In this document: piece by piece, positions 27,116 through 34,348 of the stretch
Layout: the number at the start of each line of letters is the position of its first letter
How positions within the stretch are numbered: position 1 is the first letter of the stretch
Assembly (NCBI GenBank): GCA_947470805.1
Contig: CANIVU010000095.1
Coordinates: forward strand, 1 to 34,451
Length of the DNA stretch: 34,451 bases
Direction: 5' to 3'
Source of the DNA: Acidobacteriota bacterium
GTDB lineage: Bacteria > Acidobacteriota > Terriglobia > Bryobacterales > Bryobacteraceae
Made by a program: the position numbers and the translations under genes
Notes under the pieces: generated by a model
What the model was told of the DNA's origin: nothing
What the model saw: the letters and a program-made list of their open reading frames with translations, nothing else
The model's database searches: none

Positions 27116-27576
27116 TGTCCAGCCGCTTCGCGCAGCTCCTGATCCCGCAACATCTGGCAGTTCGGGCAGTACCCGCCGATCTCGGTACGCACCAACAAGA
27201 TCTCAAACCCGAAGGTTTCCTTCACCTGTTTGCGAATGATCGCCAGCGGCTCGCCGAAATACTCTTCAATTTTGCCGCACTGCAGGCAGACGACGTGCGC
27301 ATGCTCGCGCTTCATCCTGGTCTCGTAGTAGTGCTGGTCGCCGCCGTGATGCAGCAGGTCCAACTCGTCGACGAGCCCTTCCATCTTCAGCATCTTCAGC
27401 GTGCGGTAGACCGTCACGCGATTCAGTTTCGGATCCTTCTCCCGCGCCAGATGAAACAGGCTTTCGGCGTCCAGATGTTTGCCCGATTTATCAATCAAAT
27501 CCAGCAGAATCTGGCGCTGGCGGGTCATGCGGACGCCCCGTTGCTTCAATGATCCTGTCGTAGTCTGTCCCGGCAT
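27112..27576 (-). CDS. Fur-family metal- or peroxide-responsive repressor
   Basis: 154 residues from an ATG with a strong GAGGGGAG ribosome-binding site; the longer frame to 27729 overlaps the divergent gene and is rejected. The N-terminal winged helix includes RMTRQRQILLDLI and LNRVTVYRTLKMLKMEGLV. The metal-binding half has REHAHVVCLQCGKIEEY, with a His-x-His and the first CxxC, and GGYCPNCQ gives the second CxxC of the structural zinc site. It could be Fur, PerR or Zur; the sequence alone does not decide. It is divergent from the biotin carboxylase gene with only 49 bases between starts, and heads the operon with the SpoIIE phosphatase, the zinc peptidase and the NHL protein. Confidence 0.93.
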   Translation of the reverse strand: MPGQTTTGSLKQRGVRMTRQRQILLDLIDKSGKHLDAESLFHLAREKDPKLNRVTVYRTLKMLKMEGLVDELDLLHHGGDQHYYETRMKREHAHVVCLQCGKIEEYFGEPLAIIRKQVKETFGFEILLVRTEIGGYCPNCQMLRDQELREAAGQ

Positions 27577-27625
27577 CGCTCCCCTCAATGTAGCAAAACG
27601 GGGGCCTGCTAAAATCGAAGGGCCC

Positions 27626-29074
27626 ATGGTGCAAAAAATCCTGGTCGCCAATCGCGGCGAAATTGCCGTTCGCGTTCTCCGCGGGATCCGGGAAGCCGGG
27701 TTCACCGCGGTCGCCATATTCACGCCCATCGATCGCGGGGCCCTTCACTTGTCCCATGCCGATGAGGCCTACCCCGTCGACTCCTACCTGAACCCGGACG
27801 CCATCCTCGCCGCCGCCCGCCGCGCCGGCGCCACCGCGCTGCACCCCGGCTACGGATTCCTCAGCGAAAACGCGGATTTCGCGCAGTTCTGCGCCGATGC
27901 GGGTGTTCTGTTCATCGGGCCAACGGCTCACGCCATCCGCTCCCTGGGTTCGAAGACCGCCGCGCGCGACGTGGCCATTGCGGCCGGAGCGCCTGTCGTA
28001 CCGGGCACCGATGGCCCAGTGACCGACATCGCCGAAGCCCGCCGCGTGGCGTCCCAGATCGGCTATCCCGTTTTAATCAAGGCCGCCGCCGGAGGTGGTG
28101 GCAAGGGAATGCGCCTGGTGGAGAAGGAGAGCGAATTGGAGAGCGCTCTTCGCGATGCCTCAAGCGAGGCCGAACGCAGCTTCCGCTCTGGTGAGGTCTA
28201 CATTGAAAAAGCGCTGATCCATCCGCGCCACATCGAAATCCAGATCTTTGGCGACAACCACGGGCACCTCATTCACTTGGGCGAACGGGAATGTTCCATC
28301 CAGCGCCGGCACCAGAAGGTGATTGAGGAGTGCCCGTCGCCGCTGGTGGCGCGCAACCTGCCCATGCGGCACGCCATGGGCGAGGCCGCGCTCAAGGTGG
28401 CCCGCGCCGCCGGCTACACCAACGCCGGCACGGCGGAGTTTCTGGTGGACGCCGACAGTAACTTCTACTTCCTGGAAATGAACACCCGCCTGCAGGTTGA
28501 GCATCCGGTGACAGAGTTAGTAACATCGGTTGATCTGGTGCAGATGCAGATTGAAGTGGCCTTCGGCGCCGAGTTACAAAGGAAGCAGGAAGATATCACC
28601 TGGCGCGGCGCGGCCATTCAGTGCCGGTTGTATGCCGAGGATCCGGCCAATCAGTTCTTCCCATCGCCGGGGCGGATCGATCGACTACGCATGCCCTCCG
28701 GGCCGGGAATCCGGCTCGACTCGGGCGTTTACGAAGGGTGGACCGTGCCGATGGATTACGACCCGTTGCTGGCCAAGCTCTGTGTGTGGGCCGAGGACCG
28801 GCCACGCGCAATTGCCCGCATGGCGCGCGCTCTGGGCGAGACAGAGATCCTGGGCATCGCCAACAACGTCGCCTTCTTCCGCCAGCTACTGCAAGACCCG
28901 GACTTCCAATCCGGCCAGATCCACACCGGGTTCCTGAAGTCCTTCGAGTACGCGCCGGATACGACATTGACCGAATCAGAACTCGAAGCCGCCATCGCCA
29001 TCCTCGCCTCGGCGGAAGCCCCGGCGGCCGCTGCGGCGCCTACCGCCCTCCGCTCCAACTGGGGCCGCCGATGA
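27626..29074 (+). CDS. accC: Biotin carboxylase (acyl-CoA carboxylase subunit)
   Basis: 482 residues. It uses ATP and bicarbonate to carboxylate biotin on the carrier protein. The start KILVANRGEIAVRVLRG is the classic biotin carboxylase N-domain. LHPGYGFLSEN, the glycine-rich ATP-grasp loop LIKAAAGGGGKGMRLV (150-165) and EMNTRLQVEHPVTE (284-297, with the catalytic loop) are all intact. It is slightly longer than E. coli AccC (about 450), with an extra C-terminal tail. The ATG at 27626 is preceded by GAAGGG and an A-tract; the longer upstream frame runs into the Fur gene. It overlaps the biotin carrier gene by four bases (29071-29074). No carboxyltransferase gene is in the window. Confidence 0.95.
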   Translation: MVQKILVANRGEIAVRVLRGIREAGFTAVAIFTPIDRGALHLSHADEAYPVDSYLNPDAILAAARRAGATALHPGYGFLSENADFAQFCADAGVLFIGPTAHAIRSLGSKTAARDVAIAAGAPVVPGTDGPVTDIAEARRVASQIGYPVLIKAAAGGGGKGMRLVEKESELESALRDASSEAERSFRSGEVYIEKALIHPRHIEIQIFGDNHGHLIHLGERECSIQRRHQKVIEECPSPLVARNLPMRHAMGEAALKVARAAGYTNAGTAEFLVDADSNFYFLEMNTRLQVEHPVTELVTSVDLVQMQIEVAFGAELQRKQEDITWRGAAIQCRLYAEDPANQFFPSPGRIDRLRMPSGPGIRLDSGVYEGWTVPMDYDPLLAKLCVWAEDRPRAIARMARALGETEILGIANNVAFFRQLLQDPDFQSGQIHTGFLKSFEYAPDTTLTESELEAAIAILASAEAPAAAAAPTALRSNWGRR

Positions 29075-29517
29075 AACGCATCCTCCTTACTCCCGATACC
29101 GAAAAAGAGATCGACGTCGATCCATCCTCCGCCGAGCGGCACGACCTGGAAACCGGCACCACGCTGGTGCTCGACAAGGTGGGGAAAGTGCACAAGATCA
29201 CACATGGCGGCGGGCGACTGCTGGTGAACGGAAAGGAAGTGCGACTCTCCCTGGCCGATCCCCGCAACCGCCGCCGCAGTGCCAATGCCGGGAACGACTC
29301 AGGCCGCCGCGACGTGAAAGCCGCCATGCCCGGGAAGGTCATTAAGGTCCTGGTGGAGCCCGGCCAAACGGTGGAAGCCGCGGCCGGACTGTTGATCCTG
29401 GAAGCCATGAAAATGCAGAACGAAGTCCGCTCGCCCGGGCCGGGCACCGTGGCCGCCGTGCGCGTCGCCGTTGGCGATACCGTTGCGTCCGGGCAAGTGC
29501 TGGTTACACTGGAGTAA
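29071..29517 (+). CDS. Biotin carboxyl carrier protein
   Basis: 148 residues. The C-terminal biotinyl/lipoyl domain (about 80-148) contains the biotinylation site EAMKM with Lys114, in LLILEAMKMQNEVRSPGPGT. The N-terminal part (MKRILLTPDTEKEIDVDP and following) differs from the Ala/Pro-rich linker of E. coli AccB. It resembles carriers of propionyl-/acyl-CoA carboxylases or decarboxylases. It is co-translated with the biotin carboxylase by an ATGA overlap. Since the carboxyltransferase is not here, the enzyme's acyl-CoA substrate cannot be inferred. Confidence 0.9.
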   Translation: MKRILLTPDTEKEIDVDPSSAERHDLETGTTLVLDKVGKVHKITHGGGRLLVNGKEVRLSLADPRNRRRSANAGNDSGRRDVKAAMPGKVIKVLVEPGQTVEAAAGLLILEAMKMQNEVRSPGPGTVAAVRVAVGDTVASGQVLVTLE

Positions 29518-29518
29518 T

Positions 29519-30271
29519 ATGCCTGATCCCGCCTGCCCGATCTGCCGTGGAAGCGGCTGGAGAGTTGAAGAGCGAAACGGCATCTCCGGCGCCACCCGGT
29601 GCGAATGCACCGTCGGCGACATCCAGCGCCAAACGCTGCAATACTCCGGTCTCCCGGCACTGTACCAGAACGCCTCGCTCGATAACTTTGACGCCCAGGC
29701 CAACCCGGCCCTGCAGACCGTCATGCTCATCGTGCGCGGCTACGCCCGCGAGTTCCCCAACGTAGAAAAGCCCGGCCTGCTGCTCATCGGCGAACCTGGC
29801 ACGGGAAAGACCCACTTAGCCGTCGCCGCCCTGCGTATGTTAATCAGCCGCGGTTACAACGGACTCTTTTTCGACTACCAGAACTTACTCCAGAAGATAC
29901 GGTCCAGTTACGACCCCGCCTCCGGCTCCGGAGACCGCGAGGCGTACGGCACCGCGCTCGACGCCGAAGTGCTGTTGCTGGACGACCTGGGCGCCCACCG
30001 CATTACCGACTGGGTGGAAGACACCGTCACCAGCCTCATTACCCATCGCTGCAACCACAAAAAGCCGATCATCGCCACCACCAACCTGCCGGACCACGAC
30101 ATCCAAAGCGCCGGCCCGCGGGACCGCTCCGCCGGAGGCACCGACTACAAGCGCTCGCTGATCGATCAAATCGGTATGCGCGCCCGCTCCCGCCTGTTTG
30201 AAATGTGCAGAGTCGTCCGCATGCCCGCGCAGGTGGAGGACTACCGCCTCCGCAAGGCCCGCATCAATTGA
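29519..30271 (+). CDS. DnaC/IstB-like AAA+ ATPase with N-terminal zinc-binding motif
   Basis: 250 residues. The start one base after the biotin carrier stop is preferred over an in-frame upstream ATG inside that gene. The N-terminal CPIC (6-9) and CEC (28-30) pairs could bind zinc. The ATPase core has Walker A GEPGTGKT (91-98) and Walker B VLLLDDLGA (151-159), with the sensor-1 strand KPIIATTNLPD. This is the DnaC/DnaI helicase-loader group, whose other members include transposon IstB proteins. No transposase is adjacent, so a role in loading a replicative helicase is more likely. Co-transcription with the carboxylase genes seems incidental. A terminator follows directly. Confidence 0.88.
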   Translation: MPDPACPICRGSGWRVEERNGISGATRCECTVGDIQRQTLQYSGLPALYQNASLDNFDAQANPALQTVMLIVRGYAREFPNVEKPGLLLIGEPGTGKTHLAVAALRMLISRGYNGLFFDYQNLLQKIRSSYDPASGSGDREAYGTALDAEVLLLDDLGAHRITDWVEDTVTSLITHRCNHKKPIIATTNLPDHDIQSAGPRDRSAGGTDYKRSLIDQIGMRARSRLFEMCRVVRMPAQVEDYRLRKARIN

Positions 30272-30273
30272 AA

Positions 30274-30310
30274 AAGCCGGCCGTCAATCGACGGCCGGCT
30301 TCTCCTTCCG
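30274..30310. terminator. Bidirectional terminator between convergent genes
   Basis: A perfect 12-bp stem (AAGCCGGCCGTC 30274-30285 with GACGGCCGGCTT 30290-30301) has an AATC loop. On the + strand CTCCTTCC follows; on the minus strand a T-run follows, giving a classic intrinsic terminator for the DinB-family gene. It lies 3 bases after the stop of the DnaC-like gene. Confidence 0.85.
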
Positions 30311-30326
30311 CAAGTGGAATGCGGGA

Positions 30327-30824
30327 CTACATGTTCAACGGTTCGTCCGCCGAGCCGCCGTAGATCGACGGCACCTTACCGCCCATCGGCCGCAGGTAGG
30401 CCGACAACTGGCCGCGGTGGTGAATGCAGTGCACGTTGGCGAAGTTCAAATACGCGGCAGCCGGCAACTGGAACATGCCGTAGAAATCGACAATCTTGGC
30501 CAGATCGTCGCCGGTCATGGCCGACACTTTCGCATGCGCCGCGGCGCGCGCGGTTTCCCACGATTCCACAATGGCCGCCGCGGTCGCCGGCGTATCCCCA
30601 CTGGGAAACGGACCGAAGGCACCCGCCGCCACCGACTCCAGAAACCACACTTCGCTTCCCACAATGTGGAACGCCAGTTTCCCGGCCGGCATGGACTTGG
30701 CGTCCGGGGAATAATCCAGCTTGCCATCCGGCATCGCCAGAATCACTTTCTTCGTCGCCGCAACCTCACTATCCAACGCGCCCAACAAAAAGTCGCGCAG
30801 TCCAGCAGCAAATTCAGGGGTCAT
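30327..30824 (-). CDS. DinB-family (YfiT-type) four-helix protein
   Basis: 165 residues of the DinB/YfiT metal-binding fold. Probable metal ligands are His53 (KLAFHIVGSE), His132 and His136 (NVHCIHHRGQLSAYLRP). The C-terminal GGKVPSIYGGS is also typical. Members include thiol-S-transferases that use bacillithiol or mycothiol and DNA-damage-induced proteins; the substrate here is unknown. TAAGGAGACCC is a strong ribosome-binding site. It stands alone on the minus strand. Confidence 0.88.
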   Translation of the reverse strand: MTPEFAAGLRDFLLGALDSEVAATKKVILAMPDGKLDYSPDAKSMPAGKLAFHIVGSEVWFLESVAAGAFGPFPSGDTPATAAAIVESWETARAAAHAKVSAMTGDDLAKIVDFYGMFQLPAAAYLNFANVHCIHHRGQLSAYLRPMGGKVPSIYGGSADEPLNM

Positions 30825-30915
30825 CTTCAGGGTCTCCTTAAAAAACGACGGTGTATCGAATCCACCCTAGCGCAAACCGATGCCGGAATTCGACCCTCAG
30901 GTGCGAGAATTCACA

Positions 30916-30969
30916 CACCCCTGGGCACCCATTTCCGGGTGTTCTCACCCACATCGGGTCAATTCACCC
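30916..30969 (+). promoter_or_regulatory. Helically phased CACCC/GGGTG cluster, candidate activator-binding site
   Basis: CACCC begins at 30916, 30926, 30946 and 30965, with GGGTG at 30937 and GGGT at 30956, so half-sites fall about every 10 bases on one face of the helix. The cluster ends 55 bp before the GG of the sigma-54-like site at 31024. It resembles the CACC/GGTG cluster before the promoter at 17845 in motif and spacing. The C-rich strand makes some of these matches expected. Confidence 0.45.
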
Positions 30970-31023
30970 GCCTTCCCCCGCTTGCCCCACCGCTGGATGA
31001 CCCATTTCACACCGTTTTTCACA

Positions 31024-31038
31024 TGGCTAGCCGATTGC
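31024..31038 (+). promoter_or_regulatory. Sigma-54-like promoter of the exported-protein operon
   Basis: TGGCTAGCCGATTGC fits the sigma-54 pattern with GG-N10-GC and a good TTGC -12 element, though the A of TGGCA is T. Transcription would start near 31050, about 75 bases before the ATG at 31126. A CCGTTTTTC tract lies just upstream. Confidence 0.45.
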
Positions 31039-31125
31039 GGCGTAATCCGTGTAACCCAATCAACGGAACGGGATCCCCGAGGCGGCTTTCCCCCAGGCGG
31101 CTCCCCGCTCCACAAGGAGGTCTCT

Positions 31126-31542
31126 ATGAAAGGGTTCATGCAAGCACTCGCGACGGCGGCAACACTGCTGATGATTACGGCCGCCGCCGACGCACAGCCC
31201 CGCCCCCGCTATCAGGAGCGTGGCGACGACAGATATCACCGGTTCGGAAGAGGCACCCTGGACCGGGTACGCGCAGATCTTACCCATGCCCAGCGAAGCC
31301 TGCACTATATCGCCCCGCCCGACATGCGCCGGTTCATGGAGGCCCGCGAAGGGCTGGCCAACTTCCAGCGCTCCTGGGAACGCGGCCGCTACAACAGGCC
31401 CGAGCTCGATCAGGCCATCGCCAATTTGCATGCCCTGGTTGAACGCGGACACCTGCGTCCTGGAGACAGGAACATGCTGGCCAACGACCTGATGCTGCTG
31501 CGGGAAATGCACAGAAACATTGAGCGTCCAAACCGGCGTTAG
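31126..31542 (+). CDS. Small exported helical protein
   Basis: 138 residues from the ATG at 31126, chosen for its perfect AAGGAGGT ribosome-binding site and signal peptide (MKGFMQALATAATLLMITAAADAQ); the frame upstream is non-coding. The mature protein is basic and helical, with repeated 'L...L' spacing (ADLTHAQRSLHYIAPPDMRR, AIANLHALVERGHLRPGDRN). It could be a periplasmic coiled-coil or chaperone-like protein, but I do not recognise it. It is the first gene of a three-gene operon of exported proteins. Confidence 0.75.
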   Translation: MKGFMQALATAATLLMITAAADAQPRPRYQERGDDRYHRFGRGTLDRVRADLTHAQRSLHYIAPPDMRRFMEAREGLANFQRSWERGRYNRPELDQAIANLHALVERGHLRPGDRNMLANDLMLLREMHRNIERPNRR

Positions 31543-31575
31543 CTTACTCGCCAGACTCAGGCTCACGGAGGATCT

Positions 31576-32271
31576 ATGAAGCGATCCATCGCAATACTCT
31601 TCTGCTTAATTGCCGCGGCGACCACCGCGGAGGCCAAAGACCCGGCCGATAACACGGCACTGCAGGCCAGTCTCCGCTCCGCCTATCTATGGACGAACGC
31701 CGACGGCCGCACCGGTGAGATCATCGCCCCGGGCATCATCCTTGTCGTGCGGAAAGAGGGTATCACCACCAATCCGGCCGATGCCCCCTTTCATGCCCAG
31801 AACAACTACAAGTACGGCATGGTGAAAAAGTCCGCGCTCAACCTGTTCGCCCAGGATCAGAACACCGCTGGCCGCCTCGTCGCCGGGGACCGCGTCTTTG
31901 TGACGAAGACAGAGGTGAAGGAGACCAGCGTTGTCCTGAACCTACTCTCTGTAGAGACAATCCACGGCATTCGCGTGAAGGCATCGGTCGCGTTTCAGTT
32001 TCCAAAGGGAGTGCTGGCCAATGCCTCCTTTGACCAGATTGCCCCGCTTATCGACGAACTCCTCGTCGACGACAGTCCACCGACACCGCCACCCGCTCAG
32101 CAACAGCAACGGCAGCAATCGGCGGCCGTTGAGCTCGGGGCGGCCATCGATCAAGTCATCGCGGCGATGGGCGACCCGCCAGTCGTCGCCGACGTCAACC
32201 GAAAGCTCATTTTCTTCTATCCGGATTTCAAGGTGATCTTCCTTGATGGAAAAGTCATCGACGTGAGATAG
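31576..32271 (+). CDS. Exported protein of unknown function with C-terminal OmlA/SmpA-like module
   Basis: 231 residues. The signal peptide (MKRSIAILFCLIAAATTAEA) is followed by a compact domain of about 25-165 (SAYLWTNADGRTGEIIAPGI, YGMVKKSALNLFAQ) and a Pro/Gln-rich linker (about 172-188). The C-terminal 45 residues (GAAIDQVIAAMGDPPVVADV, then KVIFLDGKVIDVR) resemble the OmlA/SmpA-type module in which a glycine-containing helix pairs with short strands. The next gene's protein carries a related but shorter version. GGAGGATCT provides the ribosome-binding site. No function known. Confidence 0.7.
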   Translation: MKRSIAILFCLIAAATTAEAKDPADNTALQASLRSAYLWTNADGRTGEIIAPGIILVVRKEGITTNPADAPFHAQNNYKYGMVKKSALNLFAQDQNTAGRLVAGDRVFVTKTEVKETSVVLNLLSVETIHGIRVKASVAFQFPKGVLANASFDQIAPLIDELLVDDSPPTPPPAQQQQRQQSAAVELGAAIDQVIAAMGDPPVVADVNRKLIFFYPDFKVIFLDGKVIDVR

Positions 32272-32281
32272 GGAGTTTCAT

Positions 32282-34348
32282 ATGTTACCGAGCAATTCGC
32301 ACAATTGCGTCAGTATCGGCCTGCGACTGTTAGTTGTCATTACACTCTCAGGACCCATCGTCCACGGCCAGCGCCAGCGGGAGCGGGAGGGCGAGAAACA
32401 AACCGAAGGTCAACGTCAGGCCGGCCCGCGCGAGACCCGGCGCACCGGCGCTGAAAACACAGGCCAGGAGGCACGCCCGCAACGCAACGCGGCACCGGCG
32501 GCAGCAGCCCCCGCGGCAGAGCCCAGACAACCCGGCGGCAGGAATGTCGGCGGAACCTACAGCGGCCCGGGTGGCAATCCGGGGTCTCCGGAGCGCCAGC
32601 GTCCCACCGCTGCGGCGACCCCGGACACATCGAGGATTCCGCAAAAGCCCACGGGTGCGGATCGGAACGCGAATGCCAATCCGCAGCAACCCCGGAACCC
32701 CGGCGGCTTTGATCGCAATGCGAATGCCAATCCGCAGCAACCCCGGAACCCCGGTGGCTCTGATCGCAATGCGAATGCCAATCCGCAGCAACCGCGGAAC
32801 CCCGGCGGCTTTGATCGCAATGCGAATGCTAACCCGCAGCAACCCCGGAACCCCGCCGGCTTTGATCGCAATGCGAATGCTAACCCGCAGCAACCCCGGA
32901 ACCCCGCCGGCTTTGATCGCAATGCGAATGCTAACCCGCAGCAACCCCGGAACCCGGGTGGCTTCGATCGCAATGCCAACGCCAACCCGCAACAACCCCG
33001 AAACCCCGGTGGCTTTGATAGAAACGCGAACCAACCACCGCGGAACGCCGGTAGCTTCGACCGCAATGCCAACACCAACCGCGATACCCGCGCCCCGCGC
33101 GGCGAGTTCACACGCAACCCGCAGGGCCGTGTCGAAAGCTTCCGCAGCCGTACCGGCTCCGAGGTCCGATACCGGCCTGACGGCCGCGTCGGTTCGGTCA
33201 CTCGCGGCAACATGACTATTCAGCACGGCACCGGCAACTCCCGCCGCATCATCGTTAATCGCAGCGACCGCAGCATGATCGTCACCAACCGCAACGGCCA
33301 CGGCTTCGTCCAACGGCCCTTCGCCTACCGCGGCAGCGAGTTCGTCAACCGCAGTTACTACCTCCGCGGCCAAACCTATTCGCGTTACTACCGCCCTTAC
33401 GCCTATCGCGGCATCACGCTCCACAGCTACGTCCCCACTCGCTACTACAACTCCGGCTTCTACAGCTGGTTCAACCGGCCATGGGGTGGATCCGTGGGCT
33501 TTGCCTGGGGATGGATGGGCGCCTCCTGGTATAGCTACTATCGCGGCTATTTCACACCGTATTCCTATTACCCAGCGCCGTCTTACTGGCTGACCGATTA
33601 CGTCCTCTCCGCCCGGCTCTCCGATGCCTACGCCGAGAACAACGGCGGCCCACCGCTCTACGGTGCCGTCCCCCTCTCGCCCACCGTCAAGCAGGCGATC
33701 TCGATCGAAATCGAGCGTCAGTTGACGGTCGAGCGTGCCGATGCCGACATGCTGGCCCGCAATGAGACGCCCGACCCGCAGTCCGGCTTCCCGCGTCTGC
33801 TCTCCGACAACAGCCCCCACGTCTTCCTCGTTTCCTACAATCTGGACGTAGCCGATACCGCCGGCGGCGGCTGCAACGTCTCACGCGGCGACGTCCTGCG
33901 GCTTGCTACGCCGCCCCCACCGCAGGCCACCTCGGCCCTGCTGGAAGTGGTCGCCTCGAAACCCGGCAGCTGCCGGCTCGGCACATTCGTCAATGTGGGC
34001 CTGGAAGATCTGCAGGATTTCTACAACCAGATGCGCGAATCCCTCGCCCAAGGTGTCGATGAACTGCGCTCCAAGGCAGGAATGAATGGCATGCCGCCGA
34101 TCCCAGCCAACGTCAACATCAACGCCCGCCAGTCGGCATTCGTTGCATCGGCTCCGCCACCCGACACGCAGGTTGCCAGTGAACTCAATCAGGAAGTCCA
34201 GGCCGCCACCGCGCTCGAAACCGAAGCCACACAGGACGCCACCCAAGGCGCACCTCAAATCACTATCTCGCTCGGCCAAACCACCGCTGACGTCGTAGCC
34301 ATGCTCGGCAATCCGAAACAGGTCATCCTAAATCCGGCAGTCGGCTGA
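32282..34348 (+). CDS. Large exported repeat protein (Asn/Gln/Pro-rich repeats, Tyr/Trp-rich middle), truncated C-terminal module
   Basis: 688 residues with a signal peptide (IGLRLLVVITLSGPIVHG). The N-terminal third is disordered and contains seven 17-residue repeats (FDRNANANPQQPRNPGG) plus two degenerate ones. A charged segment follows (VRYRPDGRVGSVTRGNMTIQ). Next is a strikingly Tyr/Trp/Arg-rich block with WFNRPWGGSVGFAWGWMGAS and YYRGYFTPYSYYPAPSYW, a style I know from acidobacterial surface proteins (YXWGXW-like). The C-terminal half is a globular region with one conserved-looking cysteine pair. It ends in ITISLGQTTADVVAMLGNPK, the first part of the module seen in the preceding gene, and stops about 20 residues early. 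The gene sits 10 bases after its neighbour behind GGGAG. Its role is unknown; a surface or extracellular-matrix role is inference. Confidence 0.85.
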   Translation: MLPSNSHNCVSIGLRLLVVITLSGPIVHGQRQREREGEKQTEGQRQAGPRETRRTGAENTGQEARPQRNAAPAAAAPAAEPRQPGGRNVGGTYSGPGGNPGSPERQRPTAAATPDTSRIPQKPTGADRNANANPQQPRNPGGFDRNANANPQQPRNPGGSDRNANANPQQPRNPGGFDRNANANPQQPRNPAGFDRNANANPQQPRNPAGFDRNANANPQQPRNPGGFDRNANANPQQPRNPGGFDRNANQPPRNAGSFDRNANTNRDTRAPRGEFTRNPQGRVESFRSRTGSEVRYRPDGRVGSVTRGNMTIQHGTGNSRRIIVNRSDRSMIVTNRNGHGFVQRPFAYRGSEFVNRSYYLRGQTYSRYYRPYAYRGITLHSYVPTRYYNSGFYSWFNRPWGGSVGFAWGWMGASWYSYYRGYFTPYSYYPAPSYWLTDYVLSARLSDAYAENNGGPPLYGAVPLSPTVKQAISIEIERQLTVERADADMLARNETPDPQSGFPRLLSDNSPHVFLVSYNLDVADTAGGGCNVSRGDVLRLATPPPPQATSALLEVVASKPGSCRLGTFVNVGLEDLQDFYNQMRESLAQGVDELRSKAGMNGMPPIPANVNINARQSAFVASAPPPDTQVASELNQEVQAATALETEATQDATQGAPQITISLGQTTADVVAMLGNPKQVILNPAVG
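32657..33055 (+). repeat. Seven in-frame 51-base tandem repeats plus a degenerate copy
   Basis: Seven units of exactly 51 bases (17 residues) run from 32657 to 33013, followed by a 42-base degenerate copy to 33055. Unit differences are mostly silent (GGC/GGT, CCC/CCG), with F/S/A and G/A substitutions at two positions. The period is a multiple of three, so gain or loss of units keeps the frame. Confidence 0.9.

Noticed and set aside
29519-30271. DnaC-like ATPase considered as the IstB helper of an insertion sequence
   Set aside because: No transposase gene or terminal inverted repeats nearby; it starts one base after the biotin carrier gene and ends at an ordinary terminator.
32657-33013. 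Tandem repeats considered as a CRISPR array
   Set aside because: The 51-base units are contiguous with no unique spacers, in frame within a coding region.
32348-33820. Minus-strand frame of 490 codons with repeats
   Set aside because: It mirrors the tandem repeats of the real plus-strand gene; the plus strand has the signal peptide, ribosome-binding site and operon context.
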